Shown: in pieces, positions 49,338 through 58,630 of the stretch | How the letters are laid out: every line of letters begins with the position of its first letter | Position numbering within the stretch: position 1 is the first letter of the stretch | From: Osedax fenrisi | Taxonomy: Eukaryota; Annelida; Polychaeta; Sabellida; Siboglinidae | Reading direction: 5' to 3' | DNA length: 64,000 nucleotides | Assembly: GCA_964019155.1 (NCBI GenBank) | Contig: OZ025240.1 | Location: 33,229,507 to 33,293,506 of the forward strand | The notes under the pieces: model-generated | What the model saw: the letters and a program-made list of their open reading frames with translations, nothing else | The model's database searches: none | What the model was told of the DNA's origin: nothing | Program-made: the position numbers and the translations under genes

Positions 49338-50693
49338 TATTGATATGACGGCGTGAATGGGTGAGTACTCGCGAGTAATGCGTGGATCATTAGTGGTTCA
49401 TGTAGCAGCCCGGAATGCATACGCTTATATAATAATACGATCGACATCGACGATCACAATAATTACACGATCGACGATCGTTAAAAAATGATCGAGTAAA
49501 AAGATCGACGATCGTTAGAAAATGATCGACGAAATTGATCGGCGATCGTGAAAAGTCGTGATCGTGCCCATCACTTCACATATGTTATATTGTAATTTCG
49601 ATGTTTATTTTATGAATCATTTTTTAAATTATAAAAATTCGTAATAACTTAGTTTTTCATATTTAATATAGAGAGAAATAGTTTTTTTTATAATTTATAT
49701 TTAACAAATAATACATTGACTCATAACAAATACAAACACACCCACACACACACAAACATATATATATATATCAATGCCTATATTTATTATCAATATATTT
49801 ATACAGTCAACTCCCTATAAGTCGGACTCGCAAGGTACCGGGAAAATTGTCTGACTTAGAGATATATCCGAATTATCCGAAATTCATAAGATCATGCTAA
49901 TAAGACATGCGACGCGCAGCGTGAGTTAAAGGGTTACCAAAATGTAGAATTATGCAAACATCAATAACATAAAATATGGTATTCAATAATATTACTTACA
50001 AAAAATATAATATACATTATTCAAACTAAACATTTATGATATTTTATAAAAAGTCCTACTTATCCAGTATAAAAATCATAAATTTTATATAATATGTGTC
50101 CGACCTATAGAAAATTCCGACTTATCCAATCCAACTTATCCGACTTATGCAATTAATTTAATATGGATCTAGATACAAATCCAACCAAACCAACTAAATG
50201 TGTCCAACTTATCGAGAAGTACGACTTATCCGTAGTCCGACTTACCGAGAGTTGACTGTAATACATTATACAATATAATGTTGTGAATTAAATGTCATTG
50301 CATATATATACATATACATATACTTTTACAAAGATACATTATCGACTAACCCCGCATCCCCCGTAGATGAACCTCTTACAAGTACGTGCAATGCTGTCAT
50401 AGTAGTATCTAGGCATGAATGCCTCACATGTGCCGGGCTGAACTTCTTGCTCGCAGATAGCTATACGGATAATAATAACGCGAGTTATTGTATAGCGACA
50501 ACCGTGAATCTTGGTGAGTGTAATTACATAATAGATATTACTTTCGAAAATAGAGTTATTTTTAAACTAAATATATAATAGAACATATTTTACGAAATAT
50601 ATTGATACCAAAAATTAGAAAACAATACAATAATATACAATTAACTGTTCTACTCTAGTAGTAGACATATACGAACAAACCTTTATTCATTAT

Positions 50694-50735
<42 letters not shown>

Positions 50736-51076
50736 TATATATAAACTAATAATACTATAGAATAGTTGCTAACATAACCTTACTATTACGAATAGCTTAA
50801 CGTGTAGGTTATGCGGTAATCTCTATTACGTCATAATTATTCACTGCGGTACTAACTTTTGCAGAAAGGCGTCGGAACGCAAATTCCGGAATCACATAAC
50901 TTCTCCATGACACAGTACTTGAGATTTTCACATTTCATAGTCTAAATGTATATATATATATAGGAAATGAAATGAAATAAAATACAATTATTTAATAATG
51001 GAAACATTACAATTTATACTCAAATGAGAGTACCAGAGATCTCGTAACCAATGATCACAAAGAGATATTCTCCATT

Positions 51077-51114
<38 letters not shown>

Positions 51115-54100
51115 AATAATACTCACCTCGCAGGTCTGTAAATCTGGAATACATTGACAAATCTTGCATCCTTCTATTATAGCTCTTTTATAGCCAATTA
51201 AACAATCGACGTCACATTTCATGGTAAAACACGCTATTCATCGCATGTGTACAGTGAATAAATTATACATATATTATATAGTAAGTATTTTTAGAGGTGA
51301 TCATACTTTCATAATTTAATTAGGAAAAAATACATTTGTTTATAATTAATATATTTAGTATATTTGATTATAGCAATATATATATATACTAGCCGTACCC
51401 GACCCGGCGTTGCTCGGTTTTGATTATTTTCCTATATATTATATATTAATTATAGCTATTCCTGATTCTTAATTGATATATATAATAAAATAAATGTTAG
51501 CTGACATACAAAACAAAGTAGAAAACATTTTCAAATAATATGTTAAAAAATACAACAAATATTTCAAATATTAAAAAATATGTTTTAAAAAAATGTCTAA
51601 AACCCAAACCTAAACCCAAACACAAACCGTACACTACCCTGCGTTGCTAGGTTTTTGATTATTTGCCTATTAATTGTAGCTATTCCTGATTATACTTAGC
51701 TAATATTTAATTGTTTTCTTCTAACTAATATTTACTAATTCTAACTGTATCCGATGTAGACTCAGCGTTGTTCGTTTTTAAGATTATTTGTAAAATATTT
51801 GGTAAGATTACAAATAATAATTTAAAATATTACAAAATATATTTTTAAAAAGTGTTTAAAAATATTTTAAGAAATATAAAAAATATTTCAACATATTAGT
51901 AGCCATACCTGATTTTTAATGCCTGTTAATTTTTTTTATTAATTATAGCTATTCCTGATTATTCTAAAATATATAATTGCTAAAAATTGCAAAAAAATAT
52001 ATAAAATATTACAAAATATGTTTTAAAAACAAACCATACCCGACCCGGCATTTCTTGGTTTTTGTTTGTTTGCCTATCTATTATTTATTATTTATTAATT
52101 AGGGCAATTTCTGATTCTATATTTCTAGTATATACAATTAAATAAAGTTTATTTAAAATACAAACAAATATAGAAAAATATTGTTTATAATATTTAAAAA
52201 ATTAGTGAACAAATATTTCAAAAAATATTTTAAAAAATACAACAAATATTTCAAATATTACAAAATATGTTGAAAACCCAAACCCAAACCGTCCCAAAAC
52301 GGCGTTGATCGGTTTTTAATTATATGCCTATCTATACTTTATTAATTATAACTATTCCTGATTTAGAATTGTTTGCCGAACCCAACCCGACGTTGCTCGT
52401 TTTTTTATTATTTGCCTATCAATTATTAATTATAGTTATTCCTAATTATGCATAGCTATTCTTTAATTGTTGTCTTCTAACTAATATTTAATAAATCTAA
52501 CTGTATCCGATGTAGATCTAGCGTTGTTCTTTTTAAGACTTATTCGTAAAATATTTTGTAAAAATACAAAAATACAAAAATACTTTAAAATATTATAAAA
52601 TATATTTTTAAAAAGTGTCTAAAAATATTTTTTAAATATAAAAAATATTTCAACATATTAGCAGTCATACCCTACCCGGCGTTGCTAGGTTTTTGATTGT
52701 TTGACTATTTATTTTTATTAATTATAGCTATTCCTGATTATTCTAAAATATATAATTGCTAACAAATACAAAAAATATTTAAAATATTACAAAATATGTT
52801 TTAAAAAAATGTCGAAAACTCAAACCTAAACCCAAATCCAAACAGTACTCGACTCGACATTTATCGGTTTTTGATTGTTTGCCTATTTATTATTTATTAA
52901 TTAGAGCTATTCCTGATCCTAGATTTCTAGTATATACAATTAAATAAAATTAAACATATGTAGAAACATATTTTTTTTAATATTTAAAAAATTAGATAAA
53001 AAATATTTCAAAAAATACAACAGATATTTCAAATATTCCAAAATATGTTGAAAACCTAAACCCAAACAGTTCCAAATCGGCGTTGCTCGGTTTTTTATTA
53101 TTTGCCTATCTATCATTTATTAATTATAACTATTCCTGATTTGGAATTTCTTGCCGTACCCAACTTTGCTTTACTCGTTGTTTGATAGCTTACCTATCTT
53201 TTATTTATTATTTATGGCTATTCATGATTCTGCTTTTCATATACAATAACATAAATTGTTGCTAAAATTCAAACAAATTTATACAAATATTAATATCTCA
53301 AAAATTAGTGGAAAAATATTTCAAAAATATTTCAAATAATATTTAAAAAAATACAACACATATTTCCAATATTACAAAATAGTACTTAATAAATATCGAA
53401 AACCCAAACCGCACCCTGCGTTGATCGATTTTTGATTGTTTGCCTATCTATTATTTATTAATTATAGCTATTCCTGATTCTATATTCCTAGTATACAACA
53501 AATATTTCCAAATATTACAAAATATATTTTTTATAAATGTTCTACAAATATTTTAAAAAGTATATTATTATATCTTATAATATTTATATATTTATTATAT
53601 AATTATAATATTTTAATTATATCTTAAAATAATAATATTTCAACGAATAGTTGAAAAATATAAAAAATTATTTCAAATAATATTTTTTAAAATACAAAAA
53701 ATATAAATAATATTACAAAATATATTTTAAAAAAATTTCAAAAAAATGTTTAAAAATATTTCAAAAAATGTCAAAAATATTTCAAAAATTTCCAAAAATT
53801 TCAAAAAAAAGCCGTACCCGACCCGGCGTTGCTCGGTTTTGATTATTTTCCTATATATTATTTATTAATTATAGCTGTTCCTAATTCTGCATTGCTAAAT
53901 ATTTATATTTAATTTTTTCCTAACTATTATTTATATACAATAAAATAAATGTTAGCTGAAAAATGTAGAAAATATTTTAATATTTAAAAAATTAGTAGAA
54001 AAATATTTTAAAAAATATATTAAAGACATATTACAACAAATATTTCAAATATTACAAAATATGTTTTAAAAAAATGTCTAAAACCAAAACCCAAACCATC

Positions 54101-56421
54101 CCGACCCGCCGTTGCTAGGTTTTTGATTGTTTTCATATATATTATTTATTAATTATAACTATTCCTGATTTTAAATTGCTTGCCGTACTCAACCCGATGT
54201 TGCTCGGTTTTTGATTATTTTCCTATCAATTATTAATTATAGCTATTCCTGATTCGACATTTCTAGTATATACAATTAAATAAAGTTTATCTAAAATACA
54301 AACAAATGTAGAAATATATTTTTTTAATATTTCAAAAATTAGTGAACAAATATTTCATAAAATATATTAAATAATACAACAAATATTTCAAATATTACAA
54401 AATATGTTGAAAACCCAAACCCAAACCGATGTTGCTTGGTTTTTTATTATTTGCCTATCTATCATTTAATAATTATAACTATTCCTGATTTGGAATTGCT
54501 TGTCGTAACCAACCCTGCTTTACTCATTTTTGGTAGTTTGCCCATCAACTATTAATTAATTATGGCTATTCATGATTTTGCCTTTCTAGTATAAACAATA
54601 TCATAAATCTTTGCTAAAATACAAACAAATTTTGACAAATATTAGTTTTTAATATCTCAAAAAATATTTCAAAAGATACAACAAATATTTACAATATTAC
54701 AAAATATGACTTAAAAAATGTCGAAAACCAAACCAAAACCGTACCCTGCATTACTCGGTTTTTGATTTTTTGCCTATCTATTATAATAAATAATAAATAA
54801 TAAATAATTATTTATTAATTATAGCTATTCCTGATTCTGCATTGCTAGTATACAACAAATATTACAAAATATTTATTTTTTAAATGTTCTAAAAATATTA
54901 AAAAAAATATAATATTTATATAATTTATATAATTATTATATAATTATAATCTTTTAATTATATCTTAATATAATAATATTTCACCATTTAGTGAAAAATA
55001 TAATAAATATAAAAAATAATATTTTTTTAAATATTACAAAATATATTTAAAAAAAATCAATTATAAAAAAATCAATGATAGGCTATAATATATAGCTATT
55101 CATGATTATGCTAAAATATATAATTGCTAAAAAATATAACAAATATTTAAAATATAACAAAATATGTCGAAATCTCAAACCTAAACCCAAATCCAAACAG
55201 TACTCGACTCGACATTTATCGGTTTTTGATTGTTTGCCTATTTATTATTTATTAATTAGAGCTATTCCTGGTCCTACATTTCTAGTATATACAATTAAAT
55301 AAAATTAAACATATGTAGAAACATATTTTTTTTAATATTTAAAAAATTAGATAACAAATATTTCAAAAAATACAACAGATATTTCAAATATTCCAAAATA
55401 TGTTGAAAACCTAAACCCAAACAGTTCCAAATCGGCGTTGCTCGGTTTTTTATTATTTGCCTATCTATCATTTATTAATTATAACTATTCCTGATTTGGA
55501 ATTTCTTGCCGTACCCAACTTTGCTTTACTCGTGGTTTAATAGCTTACCTATCTATTATTTATTATTTATGGCTATTCATGATTCTGCTTTTCATATACA
55601 ATAACATAAATTGTTGCTAAAATTCAAACAAATTTATACAAATATTAATATCTCAAAAATTAGTGGAAAAATATTTCAAAAATATTTCAAATAATATTTT
55701 AAAAAATACAACACATATTTCCAATATTACAAAATATTACTTAATAAATATCGAAAACCCAAACCGCACCCTGCGTTGATCGATTTTTGATTGTTTGCCT
55801 ATCTATTATTTATTAATTATAGCTATTCCTGATTCTGTATTCCTAGTATACAACAAATATTTCCAAATATTACAAAATATATTTTTTATAAATATTCTAC
55901 AAATATTTTAAAAAGTATAATATTTATATCTTATAATATTTATATATTTATTATATAATTATAATATTTTAATTATATCTTAAAATAATAATATTTCAAC
56001 GAATAGTTGAAAAATACAAAAAATATAAATAATATTACAAAATATATTTTTAAAAAATTTCAAAAAAATGTTTAAAATAATTCAAAAAATTTCAAAAATA
56101 TTTCAAAAAATGTCAAAAATATTTCAAAAATATTTCAAAAAATTTCCAAAATTTCCAAAAATTTCAAAAAAAAATCAAAAAAAAATCAAAAAAATAGTTC
56201 GAAAAAATGTAAAAAAAATATTTCAAAAATGCGACGCCGAAGATTTTGGACGACAAAAAATCATTTTAATGGCAAAAAGTCAATTTTTCAGGTTTTTCTG
56301 GGGTACGCGGTATGAAATTCAAAAAATTTTCCGGACCAAGACCATACTGTTGCAAATTTATTAAGATCGGGTATAAAATATTTTCGCGACGTACCCCGGT
56401 TCTCGAGTTACCTCACCAGAT

Positions 56422-56458
<37 letters not shown>

Positions 56459-56568
56459 ATTAAATAGACTTTCTTTTATATAATAGATATATATTTAGGA
56501 ATACCTTCAAGGAAAGCCACGCAGCCCAAGGCTACGAGTAAACTCGACAACAATATGGTATTCGTCAT
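33317..56568 (-). CDS. Right copy of Kunitz-antistasin multidomain protease inhibitor (complete, probably decaying)
   Basis: Twenty-four exons on the - strand: signal-peptide exon 56568-56505, antistasin exon 51233-51127, seven A-B-C units and a terminal exon 33412-33317. Phases match throughout, for about 907 codons in total. The product would be secreted, with eight antistasin cores and seven Kunitz domains. P1 residues, from the N-terminus, are Glu, Lys, Lys, Asp, Lys, Ser and Lys. U2 exon B has a one-base deletion that breaks the frame, U3 exon A gains a cysteine, U5 exon A loses one, and U3 exon C loses one. If the frameshift is real and the exon is not skipped, the protein would be truncated in U2. 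Exon B is not a multiple of three, so skipping it alone would not rescue the frame. Introns hold TE insertions. Function is inferred from domain families only. Confidence 0.82.
34090..34215 (-). mobile_element. 3' fragment of the SINE family, right-arm counterpart
   Basis: Reverse-complement match to 11970-12100, including TTATAACCATATATGGCTC and an (ATT/GTT)-rich tail at 34100-34135. Confidence 0.6.
34498..37388 (-). CDS. Right U1: last Kunitz-antistasin unit
   Basis: Exons are A 37388-37298 (91 nt), B 35392-35283 and C 34650-34498 (153 nt). Exon B is nearly the same as left 10870-10979, with P1 Lys. Exon C has CKRHCRYGY where the left copy has CKRCVYGY, so the right copy keeps the C-x3-C spacing normal for antistasin. 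The A-B intron holds a long (TA)n tract where the left copy has a SINE, and also a pogo-like MITE. Confidence 0.82.
35585..36296. mobile_element. pogo/Tigger-like MITE (right arm only)
   Basis: The right end in reverse complement is CAGTAAAACCTCTCTATAAG next to TA. The left end is AAAACCTCTCTATAAGAAAC and has lost the initial CAGT. The motif CTTATAAAGAGGTTTTT is repeated at both ends (35640, 36150, 36190, 36245, 36262). No open frame belongs to a transposase. The left arm (10700-10730) has an uninterrupted CA/TA repeat here. Confidence 0.68.
36583..36657. repeat. (TA)n microsatellite, empty SINE site in right arm
   Basis: A 75-bp TA run at the place where the left arm carries the SINE 10138-10424. 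Confidence 0.88.
38300..39639 (-). CDS. Right U2: unit containing a frameshifted Kunitz exon
   Basis: Exons are A 39639-39555, B 39213-39105 and C 38452-38300. Exon A encodes GVRCPENHYCEVEKVC and then HHGVCTLQAVCK. Exon C (153 nt) pairs with left U2 exon C and encodes NQNKFLTLDDCRKVC. Exon B is annotated separately because it is broken. Confidence 0.78.
39105..39213 (-). pseudogene. Right U2 exon B, one-base deletion
   Basis: The exon is 109 nt, whereas every other exon B is 110 nt. The frame reads ICKQLAQPGSCSAMIPRYY and then shifts, because a T is missing between TATTAC and ATGACAGC. The downstream bases still spell the Kunitz tail up to FIYGGC in the next frame. Splice sites look intact. 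P1 would be Ser. A sequencing error cannot be excluded. Confidence 0.7.
39925..41470 (-). CDS. Right U3: Kunitz-antistasin unit with altered cysteines
   Basis: Exons are A 41470-41386, B 40825-40716 and C 40080-39925. Exon A starts TGTGTGAGATG, so the first residue after the intron is Cys instead of Gly. In exon C the codon at 40011-40009 is TCT instead of TGT, turning an antistasin cysteine into Ser (LDSTVDC). Exon B has P1 Lys. Both changes should disturb disulfide pairing. Confidence 0.78.
41754..43298 (-). CDS. Right U4: Kunitz-antistasin unit with P1 Asp
   Basis: Exons are A 43298-43214, B 42656-42547 and C 41909-41754. Exon B reads GPCDES, the same P1 Asp as the left-array units, while its neighbours in this array have Lys. 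All cysteines are present. Confidence 0.82.
43584..45126 (-). CDS. Right U5: Kunitz-antistasin unit lacking one cysteine
   Basis: Exons are A 45126-45042, B 44500-44391 and C 43739-43584. In exon A the codon at 45066-45064 is TAT where sister units have TGT, so the fourth cysteine of the module becomes Tyr (NEDYVLEAVC). Exon B has P1 Lys. All Kunitz and antistasin cysteines are kept. Confidence 0.8.
45418..46665 (-). CDS. Right U6: Kunitz-antistasin unit
   Basis: Exons are A 46665-46581, B 46135-46026 and C 45573-45418. Exon A encodes TVKCPENQYCEVEKVC. Exon B has P1 Lys (GPCKGSHLRYYY). Exon C reads NNFRSMEEC where sister units have NNFESLEEC, and GCLTCEC in place of GCPTCEC. The B-C intron is shortened to 452 bp by an internal deletion near 45735. 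Confidence 0.82.
46859..46960 (+). mobile_element. Possible single hAT-like end
   Basis: CAGTGATGGGTACTGTCCAT resembles the terminal repeat at 48300 in its first ten bases and is followed by repeated GAACTTTAA motifs. No matching opposite end is found. Confidence 0.25.
47804..50941 (-). CDS. Right U7: first Kunitz-antistasin unit
   Basis: Exons are A 50941-50857, B 50460-50351 and C 47959-47804. Exon A encodes TMKCENLKYCVMEKLC and continues to PFCK. Exon B encodes GTCEAFMPRYYYDS, so P1 is Glu, and ends FIYGGCG. Exon C encodes GNQNNFQSLEDCRKAC and an antistasin core with NDSNGCPTCEC. The intron between B and C contains a pogo-like MITE (49804-50258) and a hAT relic (48300-49576). Confidence 0.82.
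48300..49576 (-). mobile_element. hAT transposon remnant with 8-bp target duplication (1277 bp)
   Basis: The ends CAGTGATGGGCACGATCACG and CGTGATCGTGCCCATCACTT form inverted repeats, flanked on both sides by the same octamer CACATATG (48292-48299 and 49577-49584). Subterminal regions hold many GATCGACGATCGT-like motifs, as expected for transposase-binding repeats. It lies in the B-C intron of right U7 and carries a degraded transposase C-terminus. Confidence 0.85.
48544..49250 (-). pseudogene. hAT transposase C-terminal remnant
   Basis: The last 80 codons (48786-48544) include EILNYINSKNTNLDMLNNYH, LPSSAPVEIICSISTNINKP and KRNKLNDTNFELLVLLKAN, the hATC dimerisation motif with its SSAP-VE signature. 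Further upstream, in broken frames, are PLAIGLDRLQGD and NPKFKLNWLSNYVEE. The N-terminal zinc finger and most of the catalytic part are deleted, so it cannot be active. Confidence 0.8.
49804..50258. mobile_element. pogo/Tigger-like MITE (455 bp)
   Basis: The ends CAGTCAACTCCCTATAAGTC and, in reverse complement, CAGTCAACTCTCGGTAAGTC are flanked by TA. Internal GTCCGACTTAT-type motifs recur. It lies in the intron between exons B and C of right U7. Confidence 0.8.
51127..51233 (-). CDS. Right copy exon 2: N-terminal antistasin domain
   Basis: The acceptor GAATAG precedes a 107-nt exon encoding CFTMKCDVDCLIGYKRAIIE and then GCKICQC, an antistasin-like core. It ends TCE before the donor GTGAGT in phase 0. 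The cysteine pattern fits the repeated antistasin domains, but the sequence is the most diverged of the set. Confidence 0.8.
51390..56080 (+). repeat. Diverged repeat array filling intron 1 of the right gene
   Basis: About 22 copies of a core related to CCCGACCCGGCGTTGCTCGG are each followed by TTTTTGATTATTTGCCTATC, a TTATTAATTATAGCTATTCC stretch and a (AAATATTTCAAA)-rich tail, and are often preceded by AAACCCAAACC. Clear cores lie near 51409, 52040, 52280, 52660, 53065, 53808, 54090, 54740 and 55430. Spacing is irregular (about 90 to 350 bp). No gene is visible. Confidence 0.75.
52846..53770 (+). repeat. Segmental duplication inside the array, copy 1
   Basis: Bases from AGTACTCGACTCGACATTTA onward match 55200-56090 almost base for base, including rare variants such as CAACTTTGCTTTACTCGT and CGCACCCTGCGTTGATCGAT. 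This is a recent duplication with an offset of about 2.35 kb. Confidence 0.8.
55200..56090 (+). repeat. Segmental duplication inside the array, copy 2
   Basis: Partner of 52846-53770. Beyond 56090 comes a run of TTTCAAAAA-type units, then, at 56220-56420, a non-repetitive segment ending CCCCGGTTCTCGAGTTACCT and (CA)n, which looks like the 3' end of the repeat family. An open frame there (56068-56364) is a by-product of the A-rich repeats. Confidence 0.75.
56505..56568 (-). CDS. Right copy exon 1: start codon and signal peptide
   Basis: The ATG at 56568 opens MTNTILLSSLLVALGC followed by VAFLE, a typical short N-region and hydrophobic core. The exon ends CTTGAAG before GTATTC, in phase 1 after 21 codons. 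Joining to exon 2 through G plus CG gives an Ala codon and leads straight into the first cysteine. Secretion is inferred from the hydrophobic leader. Confidence 0.8.
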
Positions 56569-56608
56569 CACCGAGATCTCTAGTAACGCATAACGGCGTT
56601 ACTTCTAC

Positions 56609-56615
56609 TTTTATA
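56609..56615 (-). promoter_or_regulatory. TATA box of the right gene copy
   Basis: TATAAAA in the context CCTATAAAAGT lies 41 nt upstream of the ATG. Transcription would start about 30 nt downstream, leaving a very short 5' UTR before CGGTG-ATG. The stretch further upstream contains the less AT-rich motif GGGCGTGGTT. Confidence 0.5.
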
Positions 56616-56689
56616 GGATCTATTTCTTTTTAACCACGCCCACTAAAAAGTGACGCGGTATATAATTTGGCTGACAGTCACATATACGT

Positions 56690-57560
56690 ATAAACAATGT
56701 CCCGTAATCTTCATCGTCATAAGTTACGCCCACAATTGTGTATAGCTATATCGGCTGCCTATTTTTAGAAACGGGATTTTCCTGTTTAAAATATAAATCG
56801 ATTACTTTATTGTTATCGGGTGAAGGGTTGTTACTGGTACCGGTACGGTATTGAACGTACATAGCATGAGTGTTATGCGGATATTCACCGTGATAACGCT
56901 TTTTTTTGTTGTAAGCAACGCATTAATAACCGTAACACTTAATAATAAATATTAATATTGTACATAATATATTTTGTATAGCGCAATGTTATCTAATCAT
57001 ATGCAACGTACGGAATTCTCTCATTGAACTTCAATGTCAACTTTTTATTAATTAAATTATGTTATTCATACTTGGAATTACGAGTTTTTCTGTGGATATT
57101 TATATATTAATGTTAATGTATTAATGGTTTATGTATACGATAATAGATAATTGTGATACATTACAAATGTAACACTTAAGCCCAATATTCAATATGATAA
57201 CTTATGTAGCCATACACTATTAACTATATGTATATAGTATAATGTCCTATTAGTATTCGTAAGTATCCTTGATTGTACATGTATTGCGATGTTATTAAAT
57301 ATATTATAATTATTATAAATTCATAATAATATATTAATAATTTTAATAAAATTAAAAATTACGAAATATAATGTCATAAAACTATGATTATTACATATCA
57401 ATAAACATTACCGTAACACTATATTTATGATCGAGTATATATAACTTGTTACAATGACATGTTTACGTAAACAACTGATGTATTGTAACGTGGCCTTAGG
57501 CTATTACACCATAATACATGTCACGTCTTCTATACACGCCCTATATCATATATGATAATT
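56690..57560 (-). promoter_or_regulatory. Upstream region of the right copy, duplicated at 26745-27533
   Basis: This sequence matches 26745-27533 in reverse complement. Shared stretches include CGTAATTTTTAATTTTATTA, TACTCGATCATAAATATAGT and CAATACCGTACCGGTACC. I see no open gene here. It is the 5' flank of the inhibitor gene and ends about 130 bp before the LINE tail at 57690. Confidence 0.65.
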
Positions 57561-58081
57561 ATAATTATTATGCATGTTTGATTACGTGTAATTAAACTAA
57601 CATTATCCATATATTGTTATTGTCATAATTATTTTTATTTCGAATTTAGATGAATTTTTACACTTATAACTATAGTTATATATATATATGATGATGATGA
57701 TGATGATGATATTAAGTTTATTAGCACTAAAATAGGGTCATGTAGACCCCTTCGCTCGTGCGGGAAGAAAATAATAATAAAATAATAGTAATACGATAAT
57801 AATTTAATAATAATATGCATTCAATATACCACGGACAACAATACTAAATAATATAAAGGACTATTATATACTACAGTCTGCATTGATATGGTGTAGTGTT
57901 ATATACTACAGACTGCATTGATATAGTATAGTGTTATATAATAATAAGATAATAATAATACAATACAAATTTAATAATGATATACAATTAATATAACATG
58001 GACACAAATAATAAGTTGGATGATTTAATGATTATGGGTAGAGAGAAAAGAAGAAGTAAGATTTATAAATTTGTTGTGGGA

Positions 58082-58336
58082 TCAAATAGAACGAATGGTA
58101 GGAGGGAGGGAATTCCATAGGGTTGGACCGGAATTTTTAAAAGCTCTAGAATTTAGGGAAGTTTTACTAGAGTTATGGGAGATAAGTAGAGGAGCATTTT
58201 GGTAACGAAGAGAAGATAATATAGTACGTTTTTTAATTAGATCAGAGATATAGCTAGGGGTGAAAGAATATATTGATTTATGGATTATAGATAGTATACG
58301 TAATTTACACCTGAGGGAGAAAAGAAGGGTAGCCAC
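58082..58336 (-). pseudogene. LINE ORF2, C-terminal tail
   Basis: It encodes SFTPSYISDLIKKRT, LRYQNAPLLISHNSSK and AFKNSGPTLWNSLPPTIR, the standard end of L2/CR1 ORF2 proteins. It is separated from the reverse transcriptase by broken frames at 58337-58630. Confidence 0.75.
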
Positions 58337-58630
58337 ATACTAGATGATTGATGAGATGTTGTAGTAGAGTGATCCAGTCGAGTTAAACAGTAAGTAGTAA
58401 GTATTGAGGAACGGATAATCCGATTAAGTGGAGCAGTAGCTTTAGCAGGAAGAAATTCAGTAGGGAAGAACAGTAGTCAATTCGGGAAAGTACAAGAGCA
58501 TTAATTAGAGTTTTAGTAAGGTTTCTGGAAAGTGATGTCCGTATTTTTTAATTCTGAAGAGATGAAAGTTGGAGGATTTTGTAATGGATGATATATGATT
58601 CTTAAATGATAATTTGTCATCAAATACTAA

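Noticed and set aside
56068..56364. 98-codon lysine-rich ORF
   Set aside because: It is generated by repeated TTTCAAAAA units at the end of the intron-1 array.
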